Part shown: positions 26,641-35,603 of the stretch, in pieces | Numbering within the stretch: position 1 is the first letter of the stretch | Layout: each line of letters starts with the position of its first letter | Assembly: GCF_900109525.1 (NCBI RefSeq) | Contig: NZ_FOAN01000001.1 | Coordinates: 62,001 to 126,000, forward strand | Reading direction: 5' to 3' | Source of the DNA: Allobosea lupini | Lineage (GTDB): Bacteria; Pseudomonadota; Alphaproteobacteria; Rhizobiales; Beijerinckiaceae | Length of the DNA: 64,000 nucleotides | Notes under the pieces: model-generated | What the model saw: only the letters and a program-made list of their open reading frames with translations | Told to the model about the DNA's origin: nothing | Databases searched by the model: none | Made by a program: the position numbers and the translations under genes

Positions 26641-27105
26641 ATGGCGACCAAGAGCCCTATCGATCCCGAACTCGTGCGCGAGATGGCGCAACTGATCAAC
26701 GAGACCGATCTGACCGAGATCGAGGTGCAGAAGGGCGACCTGCGCATCCGCGTCGCCCGTACCATCACCGCGACGGTGATGGCTCCGGTTGCGCCTGCGC
26801 CGGCCTTCGCGCCTGCACCTGTGGCGGCCGCCGCTGCCGCTCCGGCCGAAGCCAAGGCCGCCGCTGCCCATCCCGGCACGGTCAACTCACCGATGGTCGG
26901 CACCGCCTATCGCCGGCCCTCGCCGGACGCCAAGCCGTTCATCGAGATCGGCCAGGAGGTGAAGGCCGGCGAGCGCGTGCTGCTCGTCGAAGCCATGAAG
27001 ACCTTCAACGACATCGTCGCCCCGCGTGCCGGCAAGGTCGTCGCGATTCTCGTCGAGGACGGCCAGCCGGTCGAATACGGCGAGCCCCTGCTGGTGATCG
27101 AGTGA
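26641..27105 (+). CDS. accB: acetyl-CoA carboxylase biotin carboxyl carrier protein
   Basis: This 154-residue carrier of acetyl-CoA carboxylase acts in the first step of fatty-acid synthesis. It has an N-terminal helical region ([32 protein letters not shown]), an Ala/Pro-rich linker (about 48-80), and a C-terminal biotinyl domain with the biotinylation site EAMKTFND (Lys120). I place the start at the ATG at 26641 because the conserved N-terminus begins there; the frame is open to 26551. It is co-transcribed with accC 29 bases later. Confidence 0.96.
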   Translation: MATKSPIDPELVREMAQLINETDLTEIEVQKGDLRIRVARTITATVMAPVAPAPAFAPAPVAAAAAAPAEAKAAAAHPGTVNSPMVGTAYRRPSPDAKPFIEIGQEVKAGERVLLVEAMKTFNDIVAPRAGKVVAILVEDGQPVEYGEPLLVIE

Positions 27106-27134
27106 GGATTCATCCGGGCGGGAGCGGGCTCAAG

Positions 27135-28499
27135 ATGTTCGACAAGATCCTGATCGCCAATCGCGGCGAGATCGCGCTGCGGGTGCTGCGAGCTGCCAAG
27201 GAACTCGGCATCGCGACGGTTGCGGTGCATTCGACCGCAGACGCCAACGCCATGCATGTGCGCCTCGCCGACGAGAGCGTCTGCATCGGCCCGCCGCCGG
27301 CGCGCGAGAGCTATCTCAACATCCCGGCCCTGATCGCCGCCTGCGAGATCACCGGTGCCGACGCGGTCCACCCCGGCTACGGCTTCCTCTCGGAGAACGC
27401 CCGCTTCGCCGAGATCCTCGAACGGCACAACATCGCCTTCATCGGCCCCAAGGCCGAGCATATCCGCAGCATGGGCGACAAGATCGAGGCCAAGCGCACG
27501 GCCAAGCGCCTCGGCATCCCCTGCGTGCCGGGCTCCGAGGGCGGGGTCGCCGATGACGATGAGGCGCTGCGCATCATCAGAGAGATCGGGCTGCCCGTCA
27601 TCATCAAGGCGGCGTCCGGCGGCGGCGGCAAGGGCATGAAGGTCGTGCGCAGCGAGGACGAGGTGTCCGTCGCGCTTGCCACGGCCCGCAGCGAGGCCAA
27701 GGCCAATTTCGGCGACGACGCCGTCTATATCGAGAAATACCTCGAGAAGCCGCGCCATATCGAGATCCAGGTGCTCGGCGACGGCAAGGGCCGGGCGATC
27801 CATCTCGGCGAGCGCGACTGCTCGCTGCAGCGCCGCCACCAGAAGGTCTGGGAGGAGGGGCCGTCGCCGGCCCTCAATGCCGGCGAACGCGACCGGATCG
27901 GCAACATCTGCGCCAAGGCGATGGCCGATATGGGCTATCTCGGCGCCGGCACGATCGAGTTCCTCTACGAGGACGGCGAGTTCTACTTCATCGAGATGAA
28001 CACCCGCATCCAGGTCGAGCATCCGGTCACTGAGATGATCACCGGGATCGACCTCGTCAACGAGCAGATCCGGATCGCTGCCGGGGCGCCGCTCTCGATC
28101 AGCCAGAAGGACGTCGTCATCGAGGGCCATGCCATCGAATGCCGCGTCAATGCCGAGCATCCCGCGACCTTCCGACCCTCGCCGGGCAAGATCGCCTCGT
28201 TCCATACGCCTGGCGGGCTCGGCGTGCGCGTCGATTCGGCGGCCTATCAGGGCTATGTCATCCCGCCGCATTACGACTCGCTGGTCGGCAAGCTGATCGT
28301 GCACGGCCGCAACCGGGCTGAATGCCTGATGCGCCTGCGCCGTTCGCTCGACGAGTTCGTCGTCGACGGCGTCGATACCACGCTGCCGCTGTTCCGCACG
28401 CTGGTGCGCAATCCGGACATCCTGAACGGCGACTACAACATCCACTGGCTGGAGAAATTCCTCGCCAATGGCGGCATGGACCAGCCGGGCGAGGTGTGA
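27135..28499 (+). CDS. accC: acetyl-CoA carboxylase biotin carboxylase subunit
   Basis: This 454-residue ATP-grasp enzyme carboxylates biotin on AccB. It starts [19 protein letters not shown] binding is at [10 protein letters not shown]; metal and active-site residues lie in [27 protein letters not shown]; and the C-terminal domain contains [13 protein letters not shown]. The ATG at 27135 with GGGAG upstream is preferred over a GTG at 27102 that overlaps the accB stop. Length is normal for AccC. Confidence 0.97.
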   Translation: MFDKILIANRGEIALRVLRAAKELGIATVAVHSTADANAMHVRLADESVCIGPPPARESYLNIPALIAACEITGADAVHPGYGFLSENARFAEILERHNIAFIGPKAEHIRSMGDKIEAKRTAKRLGIPCVPGSEGGVADDDEALRIIREIGLPVIIKAASGGGGKGMKVVRSEDEVSVALATARSEAKANFGDDAVYIEKYLEKPRHIEIQVLGDGKGRAIHLGERDCSLQRRHQKVWEEGPSPALNAGERDRIGNICAKAMADMGYLGAGTIEFLYEDGEFYFIEMNTRIQVEHPVTEMITGIDLVNEQIRIAAGAPLSISQKDVVIEGHAIECRVNAEHPATFRPSPGKIASFHTPGGLGVRVDSAAYQGYVIPPHYDSLVGKLIVHGRNRAECLMRLRRSLDEFVVDGVDTTLPLFRTLVRNPDILNGDYNIHWLEKFLANGGMDQPGEV

Positions 28500-28519
28500 G
28501 GTCCGGGGCATGCCGTCAA

Positions 28520-28612
28520 GCTCGGGCCTGACCCGAGCCTCTCAGGCGAGAAGGGCTCGGTAACGCCTTCTCGCCACGAGATTCCCGGGTCTGCGCTTCG
28601 CTCCACCCGAGA
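28520..28612. repeat. intergenic repeats: two hairpins between accC and aat
   Basis: GCTCGGG-CCTGA-CCCGAGC (28520-28538) is a perfect hairpin. GGCGAGAAGG (28545-28554) pairs with CCTTCTCGCC (28566-28575), and CCCGGGTCTGCGCTTCGCTC follows. The wording matches the dispersed repeat family. The hairpins could also act as an mRNA boundary after accBC. Confidence 0.55.
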
Positions 28613-28661
28613 ACGACGCTTCGGGTTTGACTCAACCGCCGACCCGCGCTCCCATCGCCGC

Positions 28662-29339
28662 ATGAAGGCCCGTTCCACACCCGCGCGCACGCCAGCGATC
28701 ACGCCGGAGATCCTGCTGCGCGCCTATGCGGCCGGCGTCTTCCCGATGGCGGAGAGCGCCGACGATCCCGGCCTGTTCTGGGTCGAGCCGGAAATTCGCG
28801 GCATCATCCCGCTCGACGCCTTCCATCTGCCGGGCCGGTTGGCGCGCACTGTCCGGTCCGATCGTTTCGAGATCCGGATCGATCACGACTTCGCCCGCGT
28901 GATCGCGGCCTGCGCCGAAAGCCGGCCAGACCGGACCGAGACCTGGATCAACGGCCGCATCCGGGCGCTCTATGGCGAGCTCTTCCATCTCGGCTATGTT
29001 CACACCGTCGAATGCTGGCGCGAGGACAGGCTGGTCGGCGGGCTCTATGGCCTGTCGCTGGGCGGCGCCTTCTTCGGCGAGAGCATGTTCCACCGTGAGA
29101 CCGACGCCTCGAAGGTGGCGCTTGTCCATCTCATCGCCCGGCTCCGGCGCGGCGGCTACCGCTTGCTCGATACCCAGTTCCAGACCGCGCATCTCTCACA
29201 GTTCGGCACGCGCGAGGTCCCGCGCGAGGCCTATCGCGAACTGCTCGACGCGGCGGTCGCGGCCGATGGCGACTGGTGGGCCTGGCCTGCCGGGCAGGCG
29301 GTCACCGGGGGCGAGGCGCTTGCCGAGCTGTCCGGCTGA
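28662..29339 (+). CDS. aat: leucyl/phenylalanyl-tRNA--protein transferase
   Basis: This 225-residue transferase attaches Leu or Phe from tRNA to proteins with N-terminal Arg or Lys, marking them for ClpS/ClpAP degradation. Family signatures are complete: [61 protein letters not shown], and [32 protein letters not shown]. Aat following accBC is a common order in Hyphomicrobiales. It ends 7 bases from a convergent VOC gene. Confidence 0.96.
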   Translation: MKARSTPARTPAITPEILLRAYAAGVFPMAESADDPGLFWVEPEIRGIIPLDAFHLPGRLARTVRSDRFEIRIDHDFARVIAACAESRPDRTETWINGRIRALYGELFHLGYVHTVECWREDRLVGGLYGLSLGGAFFGESMFHRETDASKVALVHLIARLRRGGYRLLDTQFQTAHLSQFGTREVPREAYRELLDAAVAADGDWWAWPAGQAVTGGEALAELSG

Positions 29340-29346
29340 GAGCCGG

Positions 29347-29727
29347 TCAGGTCGCCTGTCCGCCGCTCGCCATCGGCGAGGGCTCCCAGAGCTCGATCGG
29401 ATTGCCCTCGGGATCGTGGATGCGGCAGATGCGGCCGACTTCCGAATCCCATTCCGGTCGGGTCTCGACCGCGATGCCCGCGGCACGGAGCGAAGCCATC
29501 ATCGCATCGAGATCGTCGACGCGGAAATTGACCATCCATTGCTGGTCCGGCCTGCCGAAATAGGCCGTCGTTGCAGCGAAGGGGCCGAAGATGGTCGGCC
29601 CGGCATCCTGGCTCCAGACCGCCTTGTTCATGTCGGCGATGCCGAGGTGAAGCTCGTACCAGGCCGATAGAGCCTGTGGATCGCGGCCGCGGAAGAACAG
29701 GCCACCAATGCCGGTGACCCGCGCCAT
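29347..29727 (-). CDS. VOC superfamily (glyoxalase-like) protein
   Basis: This 126-residue protein has two beta-alpha-beta-beta-beta modules. The first starts IGGLFFRGRDPQALSAWYELHLGI and the second MVNFRVDDLDAMMASLRAAGI, ending HDPEGNPIELWEP with the usual metal-ligand Glu. The substrate is not predictable. It starts 2 bases after the stop of the DUF2155 gene on the same strand, so the two form an operon. Confidence 0.88.
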   Translation of the reverse strand: MARVTGIGGLFFRGRDPQALSAWYELHLGIADMNKAVWSQDAGPTIFGPFAATTAYFGRPDQQWMVNFRVDDLDAMMASLRAAGIAVETRPEWDSEVGRICRIHDPEGNPIELWEPSPMASGGQAT

Positions 29728-29729
29728 GG

Positions 29730-30335
29730 TCAGTTGTTGCCGGCCGGGTCGCGGCCCTGCACTGGATTGGTCGGGAAGAAGCGCTGCGAGGGCGTCTGGC
29801 GCGGCTGCACCGGCACGCCCTGCGGCGGGGCGACATCGATGCGCTGGTTCGGCGGCGGCGTCTGCTGGGCGGGACGGGCCGGGCGACGCTGCTCGGGAGT
29901 GAGAGGCGGAGGCGCGGTCTCCGGCTCCTTCGGATCGACCACGAGTTCGGTGCCGCCTTTGCAGTCGGTCAGCCAGACATCATAGATCGCGTGTTCGACG
30001 CCATGCAGGCCCGGGCTGGACGCATACATCCAGCCGGTGAAGATGCGCCGGTACTCATTGTTGAACGTGACCTCGTCGACCTCGGTGAAGGAGGTCGTCT
30101 GCGGCGCCTCGGTCGGTGGACGGGTCCAGCAGATGCGCGGCGTGATCTGCAGCGCGCCGAACTGCACGGTCTCGTCGATCGCCACCTCGAAGGAGATGAT
30201 CCGGCCGGTGATCTTGTCGAGCCCGGCGAAGACCGCCGTCGGATTGCGGATACGGTCGGCCTTGGCGGGGACGGCCAGTGCGAGCGCTGCGCCGGAGACG
30301 GCGGCGAGGGCGAGGATCCTGCGGAGCGAAGGCAT
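29730..30335 (-). CDS. DUF2155 domain exported protein
   Basis: This 201-residue protein has a signal peptide (ending ALAVPAKA). Its DUF2155 domain covers about residues 30-130, with AVFAGLDKITGRIISFEVAIDETVQFGALQITPRICW and FTGWMYASSPGLHGVEHAIYDVWLTDC. The C-terminal tail is Pro/Gln-rich and disordered. DUF2155 genes typically sit between aat and the NDUFA12 gene in Hyphomicrobiales; here four other genes come between. The function is unknown. The family's two cysteines are present (ICW, TDC). Confidence 0.92.
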   Translation of the reverse strand: MPSLRRILALAAVSGAALALAVPAKADRIRNPTAVFAGLDKITGRIISFEVAIDETVQFGALQITPRICWTRPPTEAPQTTSFTEVDEVTFNNEYRRIFTGWMYASSPGLHGVEHAIYDVWLTDCKGGTELVVDPKEPETAPPPLTPEQRRPARPAQQTPPPNQRIDVAPPQGVPVQPRQTPSQRFFPTNPVQGRDPAGNN

Positions 30336-30530
30336 GCCGGTATGCGATTCTCTTCAAGCGGGCCCGAGCCGCGATGGGGCGCAGTAGCACGGCAATCGCA
30401 GCGGAAAAAGGGCGAGAGGCCGGTGAATGCCCGGGCTCGCACCGCAAGCGCGACGACGCTCCGTCGCCGGTCATGCGTTTCCTCGGATAGAGCCGGCATC
30501 GAGACGCATGCCGACCAGCGCTTTCGCTCT

Positions 30531-30573
30531 TGCGAACCGTTTGCATGTCTTTATCTTGCGAATGCACTGCAAG
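30531..30573 (+). promoter_or_regulatory. candidate Mur/MntR manganese boxes before mntH
   Basis: Two adjacent dyads precede mntH: TGCGAACCGTTTGCA at 30531-30545 (near-perfect palindrome, one mismatched pair) and CTTGCGAATGCACTGCAAG at 30555-30573 (CTTGC/GCAAG arms). They share the word TTGCGAA and resemble TGCAA-type manganese-responsive sites of alphaproteobacterial mntH and sitA promoters. The second ends 19 bases before the ATG. Confidence 0.6.
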
Positions 30574-30592
30574 AGCAGAATTGGGATCAGGC

Positions 30593-31939
30593 ATGGACGC
30601 TCGGGTCGAGAAGGTGCCCGCAGGCTGGCGCAGCGAGCGGGGCGAGGCTTCGCTGGCCGATGTCCATCGCTCGATCGCGGTGCGCAACTCGGGACCGGGC
30701 TGGCGCCGTGCCGCGGCCTTCGCCGGGCCGGGCTATCTCGTCGCCGTCGGCTATATGGATCCCGGCAACTGGGCGACCTCGATCGCAGGTGGCTCCAAGT
30801 TCGGCTACACGCTGCTGGTTGTCGCGCTGGTCTCCAACATCATGGCGATCGTGCTGCAGTCGCTCTGCGCGCGGCTCGCCATCGCGTCGGGGCGCGACCT
30901 CGCCCAGGCCTGCCGCGACGCCTTCCCCCGGCCCGTCGCCTATGTGCTGTGGTTCCTCGCCGAAACCGCGATCATCGCGACCGACATCGCGGAAGTGATC
31001 GGGACCGCGATCGGCCTCAACCTGATCTTCGGCATTCCGCTCGAGCTCGGCGTCATCATCACCGCGCTCGACGTCTTCCTGATCCTCTATCTGCAGCGGC
31101 TCGGGTTCCGCTGGGTCGAGGCGTTGATCATCACGCTGCTCGGCGTGATCGCGGTCTGCTTCGCCATCCAGATCGCGCTCGCCGATCCGAACTGGGGGCA
31201 GGTGATCCGCGGCTTTGCGCCGACCACCGAGATCGTCACCAATCCGGAGATGCTGTACCTCGCGCTCGGCATCCTCGGTGCGACGGTGATGCCGCACAAC
31301 CTCTATCTGCATTCGGGCATCGTGCAGACGCGCGCCTATGGCGAAACCTTGCCGGAGAAGCGTCAGGCGCTGAAATTCGCCACGATCGATTCGACGGTCG
31401 CGCTGATGTTCGCGCTGCTGATCAACGCCTCGATCCTGATCCTGGCGGCGGCGACCTTCTACAAGACAGGCCAGACCGAGGTCGCCGAGCTCGGCGACGC
31501 GCACAAGCTGCTTGGCCCGCTGCTGGGCGTGGCGATCGCGCCTACCCTGTTCGGCATCGCGCTGCTCTGCTGCGGCATCAACTCGACGGTGACGGCGACG
31601 CTCGCCGGCCAGATCGTGATGGAGGGGTTTCTCAAGATCAGGCTGGCGCCCTGGCTGCGCCGGCTGATCACCCGAGGCATCGCCATCATACCGGCGGCAG
31701 CGGTGACGATCTGGTACGGCGATTCCGGCACGGCACGCCTCCTGATCCTGACCCAGGTCGTCCTCTCGCTGCAGCTCTCCTTCGCGGTCTTCCCTCTGGT
31801 GATGTTCACTGCCGACAAGGCCAAGATGGGCGAGCTCGTCGCGCCGCGCTGGCTCATCGCCTTCGCCTATCTGATCGCGGTGGTGATCGCGGCGCTCAAC
31901 GTCAAGCTGCTGGTCGACTTTATCGGCGTGGCAGGTTGA
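30593..31939 (+). CDS. mntH: Nramp-family divalent metal (manganese) transporter
   Basis: This 448-residue inner-membrane H+-coupled Mn2+/Fe2+ importer has about 11 helices. TM1 carries DPGNWATS (the DPGN metal site), TM6 carries [13 protein letters not shown] (MPH), and TEMA-like transport residues are in [18 protein letters not shown]. The start at 30593 gives the normal MntH N-terminus; the frame is open to 30530. The tandem palindromes just upstream suggest manganese control. Its stop is one base from that of the convergent CGNR gene. Confidence 0.95.
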   Translation: MDARVEKVPAGWRSERGEASLADVHRSIAVRNSGPGWRRAAAFAGPGYLVAVGYMDPGNWATSIAGGSKFGYTLLVVALVSNIMAIVLQSLCARLAIASGRDLAQACRDAFPRPVAYVLWFLAETAIIATDIAEVIGTAIGLNLIFGIPLELGVIITALDVFLILYLQRLGFRWVEALIITLLGVIAVCFAIQIALADPNWGQVIRGFAPTTEIVTNPEMLYLALGILGATVMPHNLYLHSGIVQTRAYGETLPEKRQALKFATIDSTVALMFALLINASILILAAATFYKTGQTEVAELGDAHKLLGPLLGVAIAPTLFGIALLCCGINSTVTATLAGQIVMEGFLKIRLAPWLRRLITRGIAIIPAAAVTIWYGDSGTARLLILTQVVLSLQLSFAVFPLVMFTADKAKMGELVAPRWLIAFAYLIAVVIAALNVKLLVDFIGVAG

Positions 31940-31940
31940 G

Positions 31941-32525
31941 TCAGCGCGCAGCGCGCCTGCCGCGGAAGCGGGCGACCTTGTCGCGGTTGCCACAGAGGCT
32001 CATCGTGCACCAGCGCCGGGTGTTGTTGCGGCCGCGATCGTAGAAGACGAGTGTGCAATCATCGGCGGCGCAGCGCTTTAGCCGCGCCGGCTCGGCCTCG
32101 CAGACGAAACGGGCGAGATCGAGCGAGATCTGGGCGGCGGGCCCGGCGGGATCGAACGCGAATCCGAGCGCGGGTCCATTGTCCCCGCGCTGCAGGACAT
32201 GGTGGCCGTTGAGGCCGGCCAACCGCCGATTGACCGACGCCAGCACTGCATCGGGCAGCGGCTGGCCTGCCTCAAGCGTCTCAAAGACCGGCCGCAGCTC
32301 CGCGCGCAGAGTGCGCAGATCGGTCATTGCCTCGCTTCCATCTCCGGCAGCATCGCCGAGCCCGGCTGCTCTCAGCCAGGCCAATGCCCGCTCGGGACCA
32401 TCGATCAACTCCTGGGGGCCGGTTTCGCCGGCGGGCGTGGTGTTGAGCAGATCCAGCCAGGTCGAGCCGCCGACGAATGGGAAGCCGTCGCGGAATTCGC
32501 TGGAAGCCTCTGTCGCAGACGTCAT
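31941..32525 (-). CDS. ABATE/CGNR zinc-finger putative transcriptional regulator
   Basis: This 194-residue protein has an N-terminal ABATE (DUF1470) domain (FVGGSTWLDLLNTTPAGETGPQELI, predicted to bind a small molecule). A C-terminal CGNR zinc finger follows: RCAADDCTLVFYDRGRNNTRRWCTMSLCGNRDKVARFR, with four Cys ligands. Such proteins are predicted regulators of stress or catabolic genes. It diverges from an alpha/beta hydrolase gene across a 108-base spacer that holds a strong dyad, so it probably controls that gene and itself. Confidence 0.9.
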   Translation of the reverse strand: MTSATEASSEFRDGFPFVGGSTWLDLLNTTPAGETGPQELIDGPERALAWLRAAGLGDAAGDGSEAMTDLRTLRAELRPVFETLEAGQPLPDAVLASVNRRLAGLNGHHVLQRGDNGPALGFAFDPAGPAAQISLDLARFVCEAEPARLKRCAADDCTLVFYDRGRNNTRRWCTMSLCGNRDKVARFRGRRAAR

Positions 32526-32571
32526 CTCGATCTCGGAGGGATATGTCGATCTGTAACCGCTTATTTATCGA

Positions 32572-32598
32572 TTGACAGGTGTCAAATCAAGTGACACC
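32572..32598. promoter_or_regulatory. operator: three TGACA half-sites in the CGNR/hydrolase spacer
   Basis: TGACA-GG-TGTCA (32573-32584) is a perfect dyad. Its right half continues into a second perfect dyad, GGTGTCA-N7-TGACACC (32578-32598). The sequence also contains a consensus -35, TTGACA (32572-32577), for the hydrolase. A protein bound here would block that promoter. The flanking CGNR protein is the obvious candidate. Confidence 0.6.
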
Positions 32599-32633
32599 GT
32601 TGAAGAAGATAAACAGAGGTTACACCACTCGCG

Positions 32634-33584
32634 ATGCCCCGTTCCCTCAGCCGCTTTGCCGCCATCACCCTCGCCGCAGGAGTTCTTGCCATGACGTCCA
32701 TTGCCGTCGCCGAGCCCGGCCCAACTCAGTTCCGCACCACCGAGATCGCCGGTACCGAGATCTTCTATCGCGAGGCCGGGCCGCAGGACGCGCCGGCGCT
32801 CCTGCTGCTGCACGGTTTTCCGTCCTCGTCGCACATGTTTCGCGGCCTGATTCCGCGCCTTTCGGGGCAGTACCGGGTGATCGCGCCCGACTATCCCGGC
32901 TTCGGCCATAGCGGCGCGCCGTCGCCGGCCGCGTTCGATTATCGCTTCGACCGCCTCGCCGAGGTGGTGGAAGCGCTGGTCGATCGGCTCGGGCTGAAGA
33001 GCTATGTGCTCTATCTGCAAGACTATGGCGGCCCGGTGGGCTTCCGCCTGGCGCTACGCCGGCCGGAGCGGGTGCGCGGGCTGATCGTTCAGAACGCGGT
33101 CGCCAATGCCGAGGGCTGGAACCCCGACATCACGGCGTCGATGGGGCCGTTCTGGCGCGAGCGCAATGCCGAGACCGAGAAGCCGTTTGCCGATCTGCTG
33201 AAGCCGGAAACGACGCGCTTCCAGTACACCCACGGTGCCGCGCGGGCCGAAAGGCTTTCGCCCGATGCGTGGACGATGGACCAGGCCGGGCTGGACCGAC
33301 CGGGCAATCGCGAGATCCAGCTGCGGCTGCTGCACGATTATCAGAGCAATTTCGCAGCCTATCCGGCCTGGCAGCGCTACCTCACCGAACGCCAGCCGCC
33401 GATGCTGATCGTCTGGGGGAAGAACGACCCGTTCTTCACGCTCCAGGGGGTCGACTATCTGAAGCAGCAGGTGCCGGGCGCCGAGGTGCATCTGTTCGAC
33501 GCCGGCCATTTCGCGCTGGAGACGCATGCCGGCGAGATCGCCGAACGCATCCGGGCGTTCATGGCGCGGTTGCCTGCGCGGTAG
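32634..33584 (+). CDS. alpha/beta hydrolase, haloalkane dehalogenase/epoxide hydrolase-like
   Basis: This 316-residue protein has a signal peptide (ending TSIAVAEPG), so it is probably periplasmic. The oxyanion motif is LLLHGFPSSS. The nucleophile is an Asp in LYLQDYGGPVGF (the dehalogenase/epoxide hydrolase form, not Ser). The acid is likely Asp in VWGKNDPFF and the base His in DAGHFALE. The substrate is unknown. It is controlled by a promoter with a TGACA dyad and faces the CGNR regulator. Its last 26 bases overlap a convergent MFS gene. Confidence 0.9.
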   Translation: MPRSLSRFAAITLAAGVLAMTSIAVAEPGPTQFRTTEIAGTEIFYREAGPQDAPALLLLHGFPSSSHMFRGLIPRLSGQYRVIAPDYPGFGHSGAPSPAAFDYRFDRLAEVVEALVDRLGLKSYVLYLQDYGGPVGFRLALRRPERVRGLIVQNAVANAEGWNPDITASMGPFWRERNAETEKPFADLLKPETTRFQYTHGAARAERLSPDAWTMDQAGLDRPGNREIQLRLLHDYQSNFAAYPAWQRYLTERQPPMLIVWGKNDPFFTLQGVDYLKQQVPGAEVHLFDAGHFALETHAGEIAERIRAFMARLPAR

Positions 33585-34794
33585 TCCGTGTGCTGGGCTC
33601 CGGCATGAGCAGAAGCAGCAGCGCCAGCGCGATGCCAGCGGCGATTCCGAGCGTGATGAAGGCCGCGCCGTAGCCGTATCCGACGACGATCGCCCCGGCG
33701 ACAGAGGTGCTCAGGGCGCCGCCGATGCCTTGCGCAGTCGCGATGGCGCCCTGGGCGACGTTGAAATGGCCGGTGCCGGCCGTGAGATCGGCGACGATGA
33801 GCGGAAAGAGTGCGCCGAAGATGCCGGCGCCGACGCCGTCCAGCAGCTGGACGCCGATCAGCCACGGCGTCGCATCCGAGAGCGGGTAGAGCAGGCCGCG
33901 CAGGCACAGGACCGCCAGCGCCACCGCAAAGATCCGCTTCCGGCCCCAGCGATCGGCCTTGGCGCCCACGACGAGGGCGACTGGGACCATCACCAACTGG
34001 GCTGCGACGATGCAGGCCGACATCAACGTGGTGGCAAGCTCCGGATTGGCCAACGCGAGCTTCTGGCCGACGAGCGGCAGCATCGCCGCATTGGCGAAAT
34101 GAAAGAGCGTGGTCGACGCGGCGAAGACCAGCAGAGGCGGGCTGGCGAGAAGCACGCTGAAACCCGACGGTCGCGCCTCGCCTGAGCCGGTTGACGCACT
34201 GTCGAGGCCGCGGGCGACGTCGTGATCGATTGCAGCCGCGGGCACGCTCAGCGTGGCGGCGATGCTGGCCACCGCCATCGCCGCCATCAGCCAGAAGACC
34301 GCGACGGGGCCAAGCCAATAGGCAAGCGCCCCGGCGAGCAAAGCGGCGACGGCGTTGCCGGCATGGTTGAAGGCCTCATTGCGGCCGATCCGGGCCGCAA
34401 ACGCCTTCGGTCCGACGATGCCGAGCGTGATCGCGGCGATCGCCGGAGGGAACACGGCGCCGGCGACCCCCGAGATCGCCTGCAGGATCGTGACCGGCAC
34501 CAGGCCGGGAAAGAGCGGAATGGCGAGCGAAGCGGCCGTGATCGCGAGCGCAGCGGCGACGAGAATGGCGCGTTTTGCCCGTACGACATCGATCAGCGCA
34601 CCCGCCGGCGTCTGCGCGACGATTCCGGCGATCCCCGCCGCCGAGAGCGTGAAGCCGATCGAGGCCTCGTCCCAGTGCTGAACCGTCAGCAGGTAGATCG
34701 CGAGATAGGGGCCGAGGCCGTCGCGGACATCGGCGAGGAAGAAGTTCAGCGCGTCGAGCGGCCCGCGAGCCGATGAGGTGCGATCAGGGGCCAT
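33559..34794 (-). CDS. MFS transporter
   Basis: This 411-residue membrane protein has about 12 helices. The MFS signature loop between helices 2 and 3 appears as TPAGALIDVVRAKRAILV, and the second-half repeat as VGAKADRWGRKRIFAVA. LNFFLADVRDGLGPYLAIYLL at the start is the pattern of a subgroup of predicted drug or metabolite exporters. Substrate unknown. The 3' end overlaps the hydrolase gene by 26 bases, tail to tail. Confidence 0.9.
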   Translation of the reverse strand: MAPDRTSSARGPLDALNFFLADVRDGLGPYLAIYLLTVQHWDEASIGFTLSAAGIAGIVAQTPAGALIDVVRAKRAILVAAALAITAASLAIPLFPGLVPVTILQAISGVAGAVFPPAIAAITLGIVGPKAFAARIGRNEAFNHAGNAVAALLAGALAYWLGPVAVFWLMAAMAVASIAATLSVPAAAIDHDVARGLDSASTGSGEARPSGFSVLLASPPLLVFAASTTLFHFANAAMLPLVGQKLALANPELATTLMSACIVAAQLVMVPVALVVGAKADRWGRKRIFAVALAVLCLRGLLYPLSDATPWLIGVQLLDGVGAGIFGALFPLIVADLTAGTGHFNVAQGAIATAQGIGGALSTSVAGAIVVGYGYGAAFITLGIAAGIALALLLLLMPEPSTRTTAQATAP

Positions 34795-34866
34795 ATCGAT
34801 CTCGCGGCTAGAACGGCGCGCCGATCAACGGGCGAGGACGAGCCTGGTTCCCTTGCGTCCAGGCAC

Positions 34867-34897
34867 AAAAAAACCGGCGATGCGTGGCACCGCCGGT
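34867..34897 (-). terminator. rho-independent terminator of the NDUFA12-like gene
   Basis: ACCGGCG (34873-34879) pairs with CGCCGGT (34891-34897). On the minus strand a run of T (plus-strand A run 34867-34873) follows the hairpin, 26 bases past the stop of the NDUFA12-like gene. Confidence 0.85.
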
Positions 34898-34922
34898 GTG
34901 ATCTCGCATCTTCGTCCGCCTG

Positions 34923-35333
34923 TCAGCGGCCGGGCGTCCAGGCCTGATAGTCGCCGGTCGCGGCCGGGGTCTTGTTCTCGCCGAGGGTCGAGCCAGGCGG
35001 GTGATAGGCCATGGCGGTGCCGGTATAATTCGGCTGGTGCGGCTTCTGCCATTCGCGCGGGGTATACTTTTCCTCGGAGGGAGCGACATCGACGGTGTGA
35101 TGGAGCCAGCCGTTCCAGCCGGGCGGGATGATCGAGGCTTCGATCGGGCCGTTGTAGACCACCCAACGGCGCTGGATGCCGAGCGCCTTGTCCTTCACGC
35201 CGCCTTTGGTGCGGTAGTAGACGTTGCCGAACTCGTCCTCGCCGACCTTCTCGCCGAAGCGCCAGGTGTGGAACCGCGTGCCGATCGTCTGGCCGTTCCA
35301 CCAGGTGAAGAGCTGGAGCAGGGTCTTGGTCAT
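34923..35333 (-). CDS. NADH:ubiquinone oxidoreductase subunit NDUFA12 family protein
   Basis: This 136-residue protein matches the 17.2-kDa complex I accessory subunit shared by mitochondria and alphaproteobacteria: FTWWNGQTIGTRFHTWRFGEKVGEDEFGNVYYRTK, RRWVVYNGPIEASIIPPGWNGWLHHTVD, and TGTAMAYHPPGS. It supports stable assembly or function of respiratory complex I at the inner membrane. A terminator follows. In relatives it usually follows DUF2155; here about 4.6 kb of other genes lie between. Confidence 0.93.
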   Translation of the reverse strand: MTKTLLQLFTWWNGQTIGTRFHTWRFGEKVGEDEFGNVYYRTKGGVKDKALGIQRRWVVYNGPIEASIIPPGWNGWLHHTVDVAPSEEKYTPREWQKPHQPNYTGTAMAYHPPGSTLGENKTPAATGDYQAWTPGR

Positions 35334-35600
35334 CGCTTTGCGTCCGCGCAGGCCTTGGAGCCGTCGCGCGACTTATGAAGAGCGAGGCGAGGGATGTCCA
35401 GTGCGGCCCGGCGCAGCAGCGTCGTCGGGTTCGAGATGATGAATGGCCACGAGGTAAGGATGGCCATTCTCGATATCGCCTGTGCCTGGCGGCAGCCGCT
35501 CGCGGCCCCTTGTACCGAAGCCAGCCAGGAGCTGTCGCTATACGGCATGGCGGAACGCCGGTGCGACCGATCTCGCCTGCCACGTCGCGGCGTCCCTCGC
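35334..35600. other. intergenic region, no gene recognised
   Basis: Short frames on both strands (for example 35330-35614 minus and 35375-35635 plus) give Arg/Ser/Ala-rich translations with no recognisable fold or leader, and no convincing ribosome binding site. The region probably holds the promoter of the NDUFA12 gene near 35340-35420. Confidence 0.3.
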
Positions 35601-35603
35601 CAC

